Source: Olsenella urininfantis (lineage in GTDB: Bacteria; Actinomycetota; Coriobacteriia; Coriobacteriales; Atopobiaceae). Taken from it: a DNA stretch of 58,590 nucleotides. Location of the stretch: positions 1,361,412 through 1,420,001 of the forward strand of contig NZ_LT732540.1 in NCBI RefSeq assembly GCF_900155635.1, given 5' to 3'. The notes beneath the pieces are model-generated. The model ran no database searches, had not been told where the DNA came from, and saw only the letters and a list, made by a program, of their open reading frames with translations. Both the position numbers and the translations under genes were made by a program. Below are positions 1-9,277 of the stretch, one piece after another; position 1 is the first letter of the stretch, and each line of letters opens with the position of its first letter.

Positions 1-1
1 C

Positions 2-886
2 CCCTTTGTCAGGATCGCGGTGCTGTTGGCGGCCCTGCTCGTGCTCGGCATGGCCCTGCGCCTCACGCTCTGCAGGCATGCGGGCCCAAGCGTGGGCCCG
101 CTCCCAGAGATCATCCAGCCCCAGGGCATAGACATGGGCGTCAAGGATGGCACCAAGCTCTACGAGACGCCCTTTGACTGGGACCTCCTCAACATCAAGA
201 GCAACCACTACTCCTACGTCAGCCGCGGCAGGACCATCTCCAAGCTGGGCGTGGACGTCTCGGAGCACAACGCGAGCATCGACTGGCCCAAGGTCAAGGC
301 GGATGGCGTCAGCTTCGCCTACATCCGCATAGGCTACCGGGGGTCCGTGGCTGGGAACATCGCGATGGACGCCAGGTTCAAGGAGAACTTCGCCGCGGCC
401 CAGCAGGCTGGCCTGAGCATCGGCGTCTACTTCTTCTCGCAGGCGACAACCGTGCAGGAGGCGCGCGAGGAGGCGGACTTCGTGGCCAAGACGCTGGCGG
501 GTGCCAATCTTGCCTACCCCGTCGCCTTTGACATGGAGCCCGCCACCGACGGCACGGACCGCCTGGGCAAGCTGACCAGCAGCGAGTTCACTGCGATCGC
601 CAAGGCATTCTGCGAGCGGTGCGAGTCCAACGGCTACCGCGCCGTGATCTACGGCAACCAGTACGATCTCTCGATGTACGACCTCACCCAGCTGCGCCAG
701 TTTGGCTACTGGTATGCGGAGTACGACTACCGTCCCACCATGGACCTGCGCTTCGGCCTCTGGCAGTACACCACCAAGGGCGAGGTTGACGGCATCAGGG
801 GCACGGTTGACCTCGACCTCGACCTCACCCAGGTTATCACCGAGGCGGATGGTACCCCCAATGCCGCGGAGGGTGTGCAGGGATAG
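2..886 (+). CDS. GH25 muramidase (lysozyme-like), 5' end probably outside the window
   Basis: Predicted glycoside hydrolase family 25 enzyme, which cleaves the MurNAc-GlcNAc bond of peptidoglycan. The reading frame is open to the left edge; a GTG at 20 is the first possible start, but in-frame codons continue upstream, so the true start may be missing. Counting from that GTG, residues 1-17 form a hydrophobic membrane anchor or signal segment. The GH25 barrel begins about residue 75 with GVDVSEHN (family Asp on strand 1), continues through WPKVKADGVSFAYIRIGYRG, and carries the catalytic pair in FDMEP (Asp171, Glu173). It ends with the WQY and VDLDLD strands typical of the family. The enzyme is probably exported or membrane-tethered and acts in wall remodelling. 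No repeat or wall-binding domain is visible. Family assignment is firm; the start is not. Confidence 0.88.
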   Translation, partial: PFVRIAVLLAALLVLGMALRLTLCRHAGPSVGPLPEIIQPQGIDMGVKDGTKLYETPFDWDLLNIKSNHYSYVSRGRTISKLGVDVSEHNASIDWPKVKADGVSFAYIRIGYRGSVAGNIAMDARFKENFAAAQQAGLSIGVYFFSQATTVQEAREEADFVAKTLAGANLAYPVAFDMEPATDGTDRLGKLTSSEFTAIAKAFCERCESNGYRAVIYGNQYDLSMYDLTQLRQFGYWYAEYDYRPTMDLRFGLWQYTTKGEVDGIRGTVDLDLDLTQVITEADGTPNAAEGVQG

Positions 887-925
887 TCGCAGCCCAGCGT
901 GCCAGCACCGTTCGGACAAATTCCC

Positions 926-990
926 TTGACAGCAAAAGGTCTTGAATCCTATAGTCTCACCATATATTATGAGTAATTGCTCATATATTA
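926..990 (+). promoter_or_regulatory. Sigma-A-like promoter followed by ArsR/SmtB-type operator
   Basis: A consensus -35 TTGACA (926-931) and -10 TATAGT (950-955) are separated by 18 bp. The start region is followed at once by an AT-rich imperfect palindrome (961-990) centred on ATGAGTAATTGCTCAT (969-984), with TATGAG/CTCATA arms. Palindromes of this type between a promoter and a metal-efflux gene are the usual binding site of ArsR/SmtB (CadC, CzrA) repressors. The ATPase start lies about 55 bp downstream. No arsR-family gene is seen in the window, so the regulator is inferred. Confidence 0.68.
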
Positions 991-1043
991 AGTCATGAGG
1001 GAAACGGGACGGTTGGGGCTACGTCCAAGACGGGAGAGGTTCC

Positions 1044-2936
<1,893 letters not shown>

Positions 2937-2957
2937 GCGGGCTTGTGCCCCTCGCCC

Positions 2958-3752
2958 CTAGAGGAGGCCCAGCCTGAAGCAGGCGTTGTAGATGCCGCCT
3001 GAGTCCACGTCATCGGTGACGTAGTCTGCCTGCTCCTTGACCTCGGGGTTCCCGTTGCCCATGGCTACGGAGGTGCCCACCACGCCGAACATGGCAAGGT
3101 CGTTGCCGCCGTCGCCGAAGGCGACCGCCTCCTCGGGGGCGATTCCGTAGCGCTCGAGCATGCGCCTCACGGCAGCGTGCTTGCCGCCGTACTGGGGAAA
3201 CACGTCCACGAAGTGCGGAGACCAGCGCGTGAACTTGCAGTGGCTCGCCGCCTCCTTGGCAATGCCCGTCTGCCCAGGGCCCAGGTAGATGTTGAGCTGG
3301 TAGACGTCGTTCTCCAGGGCCTCCCCTATGTCGCCGTCCGGGAAGACGGAGCCGCTTGCCTGCTCGATGGCACGAACGCCGTCGTCGTGGCCGCTCGCGT
3401 AGCAGCGGCCACGCTCCATGAAGACGCAGTTGTAGAGTCCTGACCTGACCTGCTCCACCACCGCCGCAACATCGCCCTTGTCCAAGCACTCGTCGTGGAA
3501 GACCTCGTCGCGCGTCAGGCAGAGCTGGCCGTTGAAGAGGATGAAGGCCTCGAAGCTGTCCACGGGAACCTCATCCACCTGATAGGGGGCGCGACCTGTT
3601 GCAAGAAAGCACTTCACACCCCTCTTTCCCAGCTCGGTGAGGGCCACGAGGGCCGTCTCGGGGATGCGGTGGTCCTTGAAGGAGAGAAGGGTCCCGTCCA
3701 CGTCAAAGAACGCCGCCTTGACGGGTGCGGGGGTGCTCCATATTGATGACAT
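2958..3752 (-). CDS. Cof-type HAD-IIB family phosphatase
   Basis: 264-residue haloacid dehalogenase-superfamily hydrolase of the Cof/YbiV type, probably acting on sugar phosphates or other small phosphorylated metabolites. Motif I is DVDGTL near residue 18 with the nucleophilic Asp, motif II is LATGR, and motif IV is GDGGNDLAMF, followed by the VAMGNGNPEVKEQADYVT segment typical of the family. The cap region between motifs II and III is of IIB size. Start ATG at 3752 has AGGAG seven bases upstream. It lies 44 bp downstream of msrA on the same strand and may be the last gene of a three-gene unit with the acetyltransferase. The substrate cannot be read from sequence. Confidence 0.88.
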   Translation of the reverse strand: MSSIWSTPAPVKAAFFDVDGTLLSFKDHRIPETALVALTELGKRGVKCFLATGRAPYQVDEVPVDSFEAFILFNGQLCLTRDEVFHDECLDKGDVAAVVEQVRSGLYNCVFMERGRCYASGHDDGVRAIEQASGSVFPDGDIGEALENDVYQLNIYLGPGQTGIAKEAASHCKFTRWSPHFVDVFPQYGGKHAAVRRMLERYGIAPEEAVAFGDGGNDLAMFGVVGTSVAMGNGNPEVKEQADYVTDDVDSGGIYNACFRLGLL

Positions 3753-3796
3753 CGATTGACTCCTGGTGACTGTGGGCCCGCCGCGACACGCGCCCG

Positions 3797-4360
3797 CTAG
3801 GCCTCCTCGTAGTAGCTCGGGTCGTACTCCATCTGGGCGAGCCGGGCAATGGTGGCCCGGGGAACGTGACAGTAGCCGTCGGGGTTCTTGTCCAGATAGT
3901 CCTGATGGTACTCCTCGGCAGGGTAGAAGTTCTCAAGCGGCTTCACCTCCACGGCAAAGCCCGGGTGGCGCGAGCGCTCCATCCCGCAGATGCGCTCCAC
4001 AGAGGCGGCAATGGACTTGTCCTGCGCCCTCCAGTACACGCCAGCCTGGTACTGGCTTCCCACGTCGTTGCCCTGCTGGTTTCGAAGCTCCGGGTCTATC
4101 ACCTGGAACAGCGCGTAGAGCAGGGCGTCCACGGAGGTGACCCAGGGATCGAAGTCAACGCGGACCGTCTCGCGAAAGCCCGTCTCGCCCGTGCAGACCG
4201 TGCGGTAGTCGGCGTCCCCCTGGGGGTCGCGCGTCCCGTTCGCATAGCCGCAGCAGGTGTCGGTGACGCCCGGCAGGGCCTTCATCAGGTGCTCTATTCC
4301 CCAGAAGCAGCCACCTGCCAGGTAGATGCTCCCGCAGACCGGTTCCGAAGCGCTGCTCAT
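3797..4360 (-). CDS. msrA: Peptide methionine-S-sulfoxide reductase MsrA
   Basis: 187-residue MsrA, which reduces the S-epimer of methionine sulfoxide in proteins and protects against oxidation. The catalytic GCFWG box is at residues 17-21. The family's GNDxGxQY segment is present as GNDVGSQYQAGVYW, and the FDP and EEYHQDYL boxes are kept. The usual TGHAE motif reads TGFRE here: the Glu is kept but the His-Ala pair is replaced. No C-terminal resolving cysteine pair is obvious, although extra cysteines occur at TCCGY. No MsrB domain is fused and no msrB is seen nearby. The gene overlaps the upstream acetyltransferase by 4 bp, implying translational coupling. Confidence 0.93.
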   Translation of the reverse strand: MSSASEPVCGSIYLAGGCFWGIEHLMKALPGVTDTCCGYANGTRDPQGDADYRTVCTGETGFRETVRVDFDPWVTSVDALLYALFQVIDPELRNQQGNDVGSQYQAGVYWRAQDKSIAASVERICGMERSRHPGFAVEVKPLENFYPAEEYHQDYLDKNPDGYCHVPRATIARLAQMEYDPSYYEEA

Positions 4361-4935
4361 AGCTCCTCCTCGTCAATGCGCCGCAGCACGCGGCAGGGGT
4401 TGCCAACGGCGATGACTCCCGCGGGCAGATCATGCGTGACCACGCTGCCCGCGCCCACGACGGTGCCGCTGCCGATGCTGACGCCCGGCAGCACGCTCAC
4501 TCCCCCGCCGAGCCACACGTCGTCCCCAACGCTGATGGGGAGGGCAAGCTCGAGTCCCGCGCCGCGCCTCCTCGCGTCAAGCGGATGCGCCGCGGTGTAG
4601 AAGCCGCAATTGGGGCCCACCAGGACGTTGTCGCCAAAGCTCACCGTGGCGCAGTCAAGGATGACCCCGCCGTAGTTCATGTAGAAGTTCTCTCCCACCT
4701 CTATGTTGTAGCCATAGTCGCAGTGAAAGTCCGAGAGGATCTCGAGCTGCCTGCCATGACGTCCCAGCAGCTGGAGGAGGATCTTCTGGCGCGCCTGCGC
4801 CTCCGAGGGGCGCGTGTGGTTCAGCTCAAAGCAGAGCTCGGCCGCATGAGCGCGCTCCGAGACCAGCTCCGCGTCGCTTTCGGCGTTGTACAAAAGGCCC
4901 TGGAGCATCCTCTGCCTCTCGCTCGGCACCGGCAT
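4357..4935 (-). CDS. Sugar O-acetyltransferase (maltose/galactoside acetyltransferase family)
   Basis: Predicted acetyl-CoA-dependent O-acetyltransferase of the LacA/Maa group, 192 residues from the preferred start. The N-terminal Mac domain (ERQRMLQGLLYNAESDAEL) precedes a left-handed beta-helix of hexapeptide repeats. The family signature region FYMNYGGVILDCATVSFGDN is followed by GFYTAAHPLDA, which contains the catalytic His, and by the C-terminal VGAGSVVTHDLP/VGNPCRVLR segment. I chose ATG 4935 because GAGGGGAG lies about six bases upstream; ATG 4956 and GTG 4962 are in-frame alternatives without a comparable site. It overlaps msrA by 4 bp. The acceptor sugar is unknown. Confidence 0.86.
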   Translation of the reverse strand: MPVPSERQRMLQGLLYNAESDAELVSERAHAAELCFELNHTRPSEAQARQKILLQLLGRHGRQLEILSDFHCDYGYNIEVGENFYMNYGGVILDCATVSFGDNVLVGPNCGFYTAAHPLDARRRGAGLELALPISVGDDVWLGGGVSVLPGVSIGSGTVVGAGSVVTHDLPAGVIAVGNPCRVLRRIDEEEL

Positions 4936-5194
4936 GCCCGTCTCCCCTCGTGGCATTTCCACTTGTCAACAACAGGGTAGCCCTGTCCCGCCAGGACGAA
5001 AAGCGCGTCTCCCTCGTCATACCCATACACGAACACACAATTCCTACATATCTGTTTTCAGGCGCCAACTGGGACTTTGCGTGCCTCGGCGGCCGTTCAC
5101 CGAGCGGACCCCCGGACACAATAGTAATGACAGTCAGAACGCGCATTTTCTACCTGCGGCTTAATGCTTCTCAACAAGCTTTGAACAGACTTAT

Positions 5195-5242
5195 CAACTA
5201 TATCTGGTGGTTAACTTATGGTTTTGCCCCAAGAACTTGTGG
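5195..5242 (+). promoter_or_regulatory. Tandem NrdR boxes upstream of nrdD
   Basis: Two sequences resembling the NrdR box consensus acaCwAtATaTwGtgt lie 32 bp apart, start to start: CAACTATATCTGGTGG (5195-5210, 11/16 matches) and CCCCAAGAACTTGTGG (5227-5242, 10/16). Spacing of about three helical turns is the known arrangement for NrdR, the ATP-cone repressor of ribonucleotide reductase genes. The rest of the 374-bp gap (4936-5309) is AT-richer than its surroundings and holds no other feature I can support; CATGAT at 5244-5249 could be a -10 element. The second box would overlap such a promoter, fitting repression. Confidence 0.6.
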
Positions 5243-5309
5243 CATGATAGGTTCCACGTAAACATTCCTGCAGCGAGTCCAGCAGGACGGGCCAGACAGA
5301 GGGATCGCC

Positions 5310-7532
5310 GTGAAGATCATCAAGCGCAATGGTTCAGAGGTTCAGTTCGATCTTCAGAAGATCGTCAATGCCATCTCGGCGGCCAACGCAGAGGTTGGCG
5401 AGGACGAGCGCCTGACCGAGCGCGAGGTCCGCTTTGCCTCGGCCAACGTCGAGGACGCCTGCAAGGCCGCTGGCCACACCGTCACCGTCGAGGAGGTCCA
5501 GGACCTCGTCGAGGACCAGATCATGGCCCTCGACCGCTTCTCCGTGGCCCGAAAGTACATCATCTACCGCTACGTGCAGAGCCGCAGGCGCCAGAAGAAC
5601 ACCACGGACGACAAGATCCTGTCCCTCATCGAGTCCAACAACGAGGAGGTCAAGCAGGAGAACTCCAACAAGAACCCCACCGTGGTCAGTGTCCAGCGCG
5701 ACTACATGGCCGGAGAGGTCTCCAAGGACCTCGCCATGCGGGAGCTGCTCCCCCCTGACGTGGTTGCCGCCCACAACGAGGGCATCATCCACTTCCACGA
5801 CGCGGACTACTACGCCCAGCACATGCACAACTGCGACCTCGTGAACCTGGAGGACATGCTCCAGAACGGCACCGTTATCAGCGGTACCATGATCGAGAAG
5901 CCCCACAGCTTCTCGACCGCCTGCAACATTGCCACGCAGATAATCGCCCAGGTCGCCTCCACCCAGTACGGCGGCCAGTCCATCTCGCTTGCCCACCTTG
6001 CCCCCTTCGTGGACGTCAGCCGCAAGAAGATCCGCCGCCAGGTGTTCGCGGAGATGGAGGCCATAGGGGCAAATCCCGGCCAGGAGAAGATCGACGTCCT
6101 GGTCGAGAGGAGGCTGCGCGAGGAGGTCGCCCGTGGCGTCCAGACCATCCAGTACCAGGTGGTCACGCTCATGACCACCAACGGGCAGGCCCCCTTCATC
6201 ACCGTGTTCATGTACCTCAACGAGGCTAGAAGCCCTCAGGAGAAGCACGACCTCGCCCTCTGTGTCGAGGAGATGCTGCGCCAGCGCTACCAGGGCGTGA
6301 AGAACGAGGAAGGCGTCTGGATCACCCCCGCCTTCCCCAAGCTCATCTACGTGCTCGAGGATGACAACATCCGCGAGGACAGCGAGTACTTCTACCTCAC
6401 CAAGCTTGCCGCCAAGTGCACCGCCAAGCGCATGGTCCCGGACTACATCTCCGAGAAGAAGATGAGGGAGTACAAGCTCTCGACGGGCGAGACCGAGGGC
6501 AACGGCGACGTCTACACCTGCATGGGCTGCCGCTCCTTCCTCACGCCCGACCGCTCCGAGGGCGGCTACGGCAACGTGGCCAACGCCGGCAACTACGAGC
6601 CTGGCAAGCCCAAGTACTACGGCCGCTTCAACCAGGGCGTCGTGACCATCAACCTGCCTGACGTGGCACTGTCCTCCGGTCAGGACGAGGACAGGTTCTG
6701 GGAGATCTTCGACGAGAGGCTCGAGCTCTGCCACAAGGCCCTTCGCTGCAGGCACGACCGCCTCAGGGGGACGCTCTCCGACGCCGCCCCCATCCTGTGG
6801 CAGTACGGGGCCCTCGCCCGCCTCAAGAAGGGCGAGCCCATCGACAAGCTGCTCTATGGCGGATACTCCACCATCAGCCTTGGGTATGCCGGGCTCTACG
6901 AGTGCGTGAAGCACATGACGGGCCACAGCCACACCGACAAGGAGGCCACGCCCTTTGCCCTCGCCGTCATGCAGCGCATGAACGACAAGTGCGCCGAGTG
7001 GAAGGCCGCCGAGGACATCGACTACTCCCTCTACGGCACGCCCCTGGAGTCCACCACCTACAAGTTCTCCAGGTGCCTGCAGAAGCGCTTCGGCAACGTG
7101 AGGGGCATCACCGACCACGGCTACATCACCAACTCCTACCACGTGAACGTCCGCGAGGAGATCGACGCCTTCACCAAGCTGCAGTTCGAGAGCGAGTTCC
7201 AGAGGCTCTCCCCGGGAGGAGCCATCTCCTACGTGGAGGTGCCCAACATGCAGGACAACCTGGAGGCCGTGCTTCGCCTCATGCAGTACATCTACGACCA
7301 CATCATGTACGCGGAGCTCAACACCAAGAGCGACTACTGCCAGGTCTGCGGCTACGACGGGGAGATTCAGATCGTGGAGGACGACGGCAAGCTGGTCTGG
7401 GAGTGCCCGCACTGCCACAACCACGACCAATCGAAGATGAACGTCGCCCGTCGCACCTGCGGCTACATTGGCACCCAGTTCTGGAACCAGGGCCGCACGG
7501 AAGAGATAAAGGACCGCGTGCTGCACCTGTAG
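5310..7532 (+). CDS. nrdD: Anaerobic (class III) ribonucleoside-triphosphate reductase
   Basis: 740-residue oxygen-sensitive enzyme that reduces NTPs to dNTPs with a glycyl radical. Residues 3 to about 95 form an ATP-cone, beginning IIKRNGSEVQFD, for allosteric activity control. The active-site region includes YTCMGCRSFLTPD. The C-terminus has a four-cysteine zinc site (CQVC and CPHC) and the glycyl radical loop RRTCGYIG, with Gly718 corresponding to E. coli Gly681 by motif alignment. It starts with GTG at 5310, with AGAGGG seven bases upstream. nrdG follows on the same strand, and upstream tandem NrdR boxes indicate repression when deoxynucleotides are plentiful. No class I or II reductase is visible here. 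Confidence 0.97.
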   Translation: MKIIKRNGSEVQFDLQKIVNAISAANAEVGEDERLTEREVRFASANVEDACKAAGHTVTVEEVQDLVEDQIMALDRFSVARKYIIYRYVQSRRRQKNTTDDKILSLIESNNEEVKQENSNKNPTVVSVQRDYMAGEVSKDLAMRELLPPDVVAAHNEGIIHFHDADYYAQHMHNCDLVNLEDMLQNGTVISGTMIEKPHSFSTACNIATQIIAQVASTQYGGQSISLAHLAPFVDVSRKKIRRQVFAEMEAIGANPGQEKIDVLVERRLREEVARGVQTIQYQVVTLMTTNGQAPFITVFMYLNEARSPQEKHDLALCVEEMLRQRYQGVKNEEGVWITPAFPKLIYVLEDDNIREDSEYFYLTKLAAKCTAKRMVPDYISEKKMREYKLSTGETEGNGDVYTCMGCRSFLTPDRSEGGYGNVANAGNYEPGKPKYYGRFNQGVVTINLPDVALSSGQDEDRFWEIFDERLELCHKALRCRHDRLRGTLSDAAPILWQYGALARLKKGEPIDKLLYGGYSTISLGYAGLYECVKHMTGHSHTDKEATPFALAVMQRMNDKCAEWKAAEDIDYSLYGTPLESTTYKFSRCLQKRFGNVRGITDHGYITNSYHVNVREEIDAFTKLQFESEFQRLSPGGAISYVEVPNMQDNLEAVLRLMQYIYDHIMYAELNTKSDYCQVCGYDGEIQIVEDDGKLVWECPHCHNHDQSKMNVARRTCGYIGTQFWNQGRTEEIKDRVLHL

Positions 7533-7602
7533 GAGCACGCTCGGCAGGGACCCAGCTCATGAGGCCCCTCACTCGGGCAGCCTCGCGCCTTCGCGCTCAG
7601 AA

Positions 7603-7638
7603 CTCGCGCCGGACCTCATGGGCTGGGTCCGGCGCGAG
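7603..7638 (+). other. 13-bp perfect stem-loop in the nrdD-nrdG intergenic region
   Basis: CTCGCGCCGGACC (7603-7615) is exactly complementary to GGTCCGGCGCGAG (7626-7638) around a 10-nt loop. No T tract follows, so it is not a typical intrinsic terminator. It lies 42 bp before the nrdG start. A transcript-stabilising, processing or attenuating element that sets the nrdD:nrdG ratio is a reasonable inference. Confidence 0.6.
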
Positions 7639-7679
7639 CCCATCCACAGGGGCAGCACAGGGCGGTGGACGGAGAGGGC

Positions 7680-8237
7680 ATGAACTACTCCAACATCAAG
7701 TACTTCGACATCGCGAACGGCGTGGGCGTGCGCACCACGCTGTTCGTCTCGGGATGCCGTCTCCACTGCCCCCACTGCTTCAACGAGGTTGCCTGGGACT
7801 TCTCGTCAGGTGAGCCCTTCACCGAGGGGGTGGAGGAGAAGGTCCTGTCGTCCCTTGAGGCCCCCTACGTAGATGGGCTCTCCATCCTGGGGGGAGAGCC
7901 CATGGAGCCCGAGAACCAGCAGGGACTGGTGGGCTTCCTCGAGCGCGTGCGCGAGCACTATGGCGATGGCAAGAGCATCTGGATGTACTCGGGACACACC
8001 TGGGAGCAGTTGGCACCAGGCGGCGCCTGGAACCTGGGGGAGATCACGGACCGCATCCTGGACACCCTGGACGTGCTCGTCGACGGCCCCTTCGTGCAGG
8101 ACCTGCACGACATCACGCTGCGCTTCCGAGGATCGAGCAACCAGCGGCTCATAGACGTCCCGGCGACGCTGGAGTCGCCCGAAGGCGGCGTGGTGCCCTG
8201 GCAGGACGATCCGCTCTTCTCGTCGCACGGGTTGTAG
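7680..8237 (+). CDS. nrdG: Anaerobic ribonucleoside-triphosphate reductase activating protein
   Basis: 185-residue radical SAM enzyme that installs the glycyl radical on NrdD. The cluster motif is C26-RLH-C30-PH-C33, i.e. Cx3Cx2C, preceded by FDIANGVGVRTTLFVSG, which is typical of NrdG. The SAM-binding GGE motif appears as LGGEPM near residue 80. DVLVDGPF and FRGSSNQR near the C-terminus are also family hallmarks. ATG 7680 is preferred, with GGAG five bases upstream; an in-frame GTG at 7665 is the alternative. It acts with nrdD, from which it is separated by 147 bp containing a strong hairpin. Confidence 0.95.
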   Translation: MNYSNIKYFDIANGVGVRTTLFVSGCRLHCPHCFNEVAWDFSSGEPFTEGVEEKVLSSLEAPYVDGLSILGGEPMEPENQQGLVGFLERVREHYGDGKSIWMYSGHTWEQLAPGGAWNLGEITDRILDTLDVLVDGPFVQDLHDITLRFRGSSNQRLIDVPATLESPEGGVVPWQDDPLFSSHGL

Positions 8238-8260
8238 GAACGGGCCTTGCCCCGGGCGCG

Positions 8261-9124
8261 TTAGCGTGCGGGCCTCTCGTTTTGCAGGAAAAGCTGGTGC
8301 AGCCCCCTGAAGGTGAGGTTGGCGTCCGCCTTTGCCTCGAAGGAGACGAGCTCCGCCAGCTCATCGGCCCTCGTTCCCGTGATGACCACGGGCGCCACCT
8401 GCCCCAGCTCCGCCTGGACGCGGGCGACAAGGCCCTCCATGCGGGCAACCTCGCCCAGCACGATGCCCGAGAGCATGGCCTCCCTGGTGGAGCGGCCTAT
8501 GACCGCACCGGGCCTCCCCAGCTCAACCACGGGCAGGCGGGCAGCGTCCTGGCTCAGGGCCCGGGCGCCCATGTCAAGCCCCGGGGCTATGATGCCGCCA
8601 AGGAAGGAGCCGTCTTCCCCCACTGCCTCCACGTTGAGCGTGGTGCCCAGGTCAAGGGCAATGACGGGCGCGCCATAGCGCTCTCTGGCGGCGAGGGCGT
8701 CGGCTATGCGGTCGGAGCCTATCTCGGCAGGGTCGCGATACCGCATCTTGAGGCCTGTCTTGAGGCCCGGCCCCACCACCAGGGGCCTCCTCTCGCACAC
8801 GCGCGAAAGCGCCTGCACCCAGACCTCAACGAGGCTCGGCACCACGCACGAGAGAATGGCCGCACGAGGGCGTCTCAGCTCCCCCGCCCGAAGCCCGAGG
8901 TCTGACCCCATCAGCGAGAGGACCTGCAGCAGCGAGAGCCGTGCGTCGTCTGAGGTGAGCTGGGCCAACGTGCTGGACTCCCAGCGGGCCAGAGGCTCGT
9001 CCTGCGCGCCCGCGTCCCAGGCGAACAGGCCAAACGAGCTCCGGCTGTTGCCCACGTCCACGCACAGGACGAACGAGTCGCGTTCCGCGACGGAGGGTCT
9101 TTTCTCGAAGGCATCTGCTTGCAT
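8261..9124 (-). CDS. coaX: Type III pantothenate kinase
   Basis: 287-residue CoaX, catalysing ATP-dependent phosphorylation of pantothenate, the first step of coenzyme A synthesis. The N-terminal DVGNSRSSFGLF is the phosphate-binding loop of the ASKHA fold. The central ALDLGTTLNVEAV and FLGGIIAPGLDMGARAL segments match the CoaX substrate and dimer-interface region. The family Arg-Asp pair is visible in IGSDRIADALAA. It is convergent with nrdG, with a 23-bp gap, and divergent from the OPT transporter. The N-terminus carries about 17 extra residues before the first strand; a later start is possible, although GGGAC lies upstream of 9124. Confidence 0.92.
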   Translation of the reverse strand: MQADAFEKRPSVAERDSFVLCVDVGNSRSSFGLFAWDAGAQDEPLARWESSTLAQLTSDDARLSLLQVLSLMGSDLGLRAGELRRPRAAILSCVVPSLVEVWVQALSRVCERRPLVVGPGLKTGLKMRYRDPAEIGSDRIADALAARERYGAPVIALDLGTTLNVEAVGEDGSFLGGIIAPGLDMGARALSQDAARLPVVELGRPGAVIGRSTREAMLSGIVLGEVARMEGLVARVQAELGQVAPVVITGTRADELAELVSFEAKADANLTFRGLHQLFLQNERPAR

Positions 9125-9277
9125 GGCTGTCCCTAGTCCCCAAACGCTTGCTCTGCGCTACACTCTAGCAAGTTTGCCGCGACCGTCCCTCTCGGCAGAC
9201 ATCCCAGTAACCCGACTTCTCGCCCCACGCCAAGGCAGGGGCAGCAGGGGAAGCGGATATACGCAAAGGAGCACACA

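Noticed and set aside
5244..5249. CATGAT as the definite -10 of nrdD
   Set aside because: No acceptable -35 at 16-18 bp, so the promoter is mentioned only as a possibility.
5334..7538. 734-codon open frame on the minus strand opposite nrdD
   Set aside because: Antisense shadow of nrdD caused by high GC third positions; its translation is low-complexity (Val/Leu/His/Gly-rich) with no family features.
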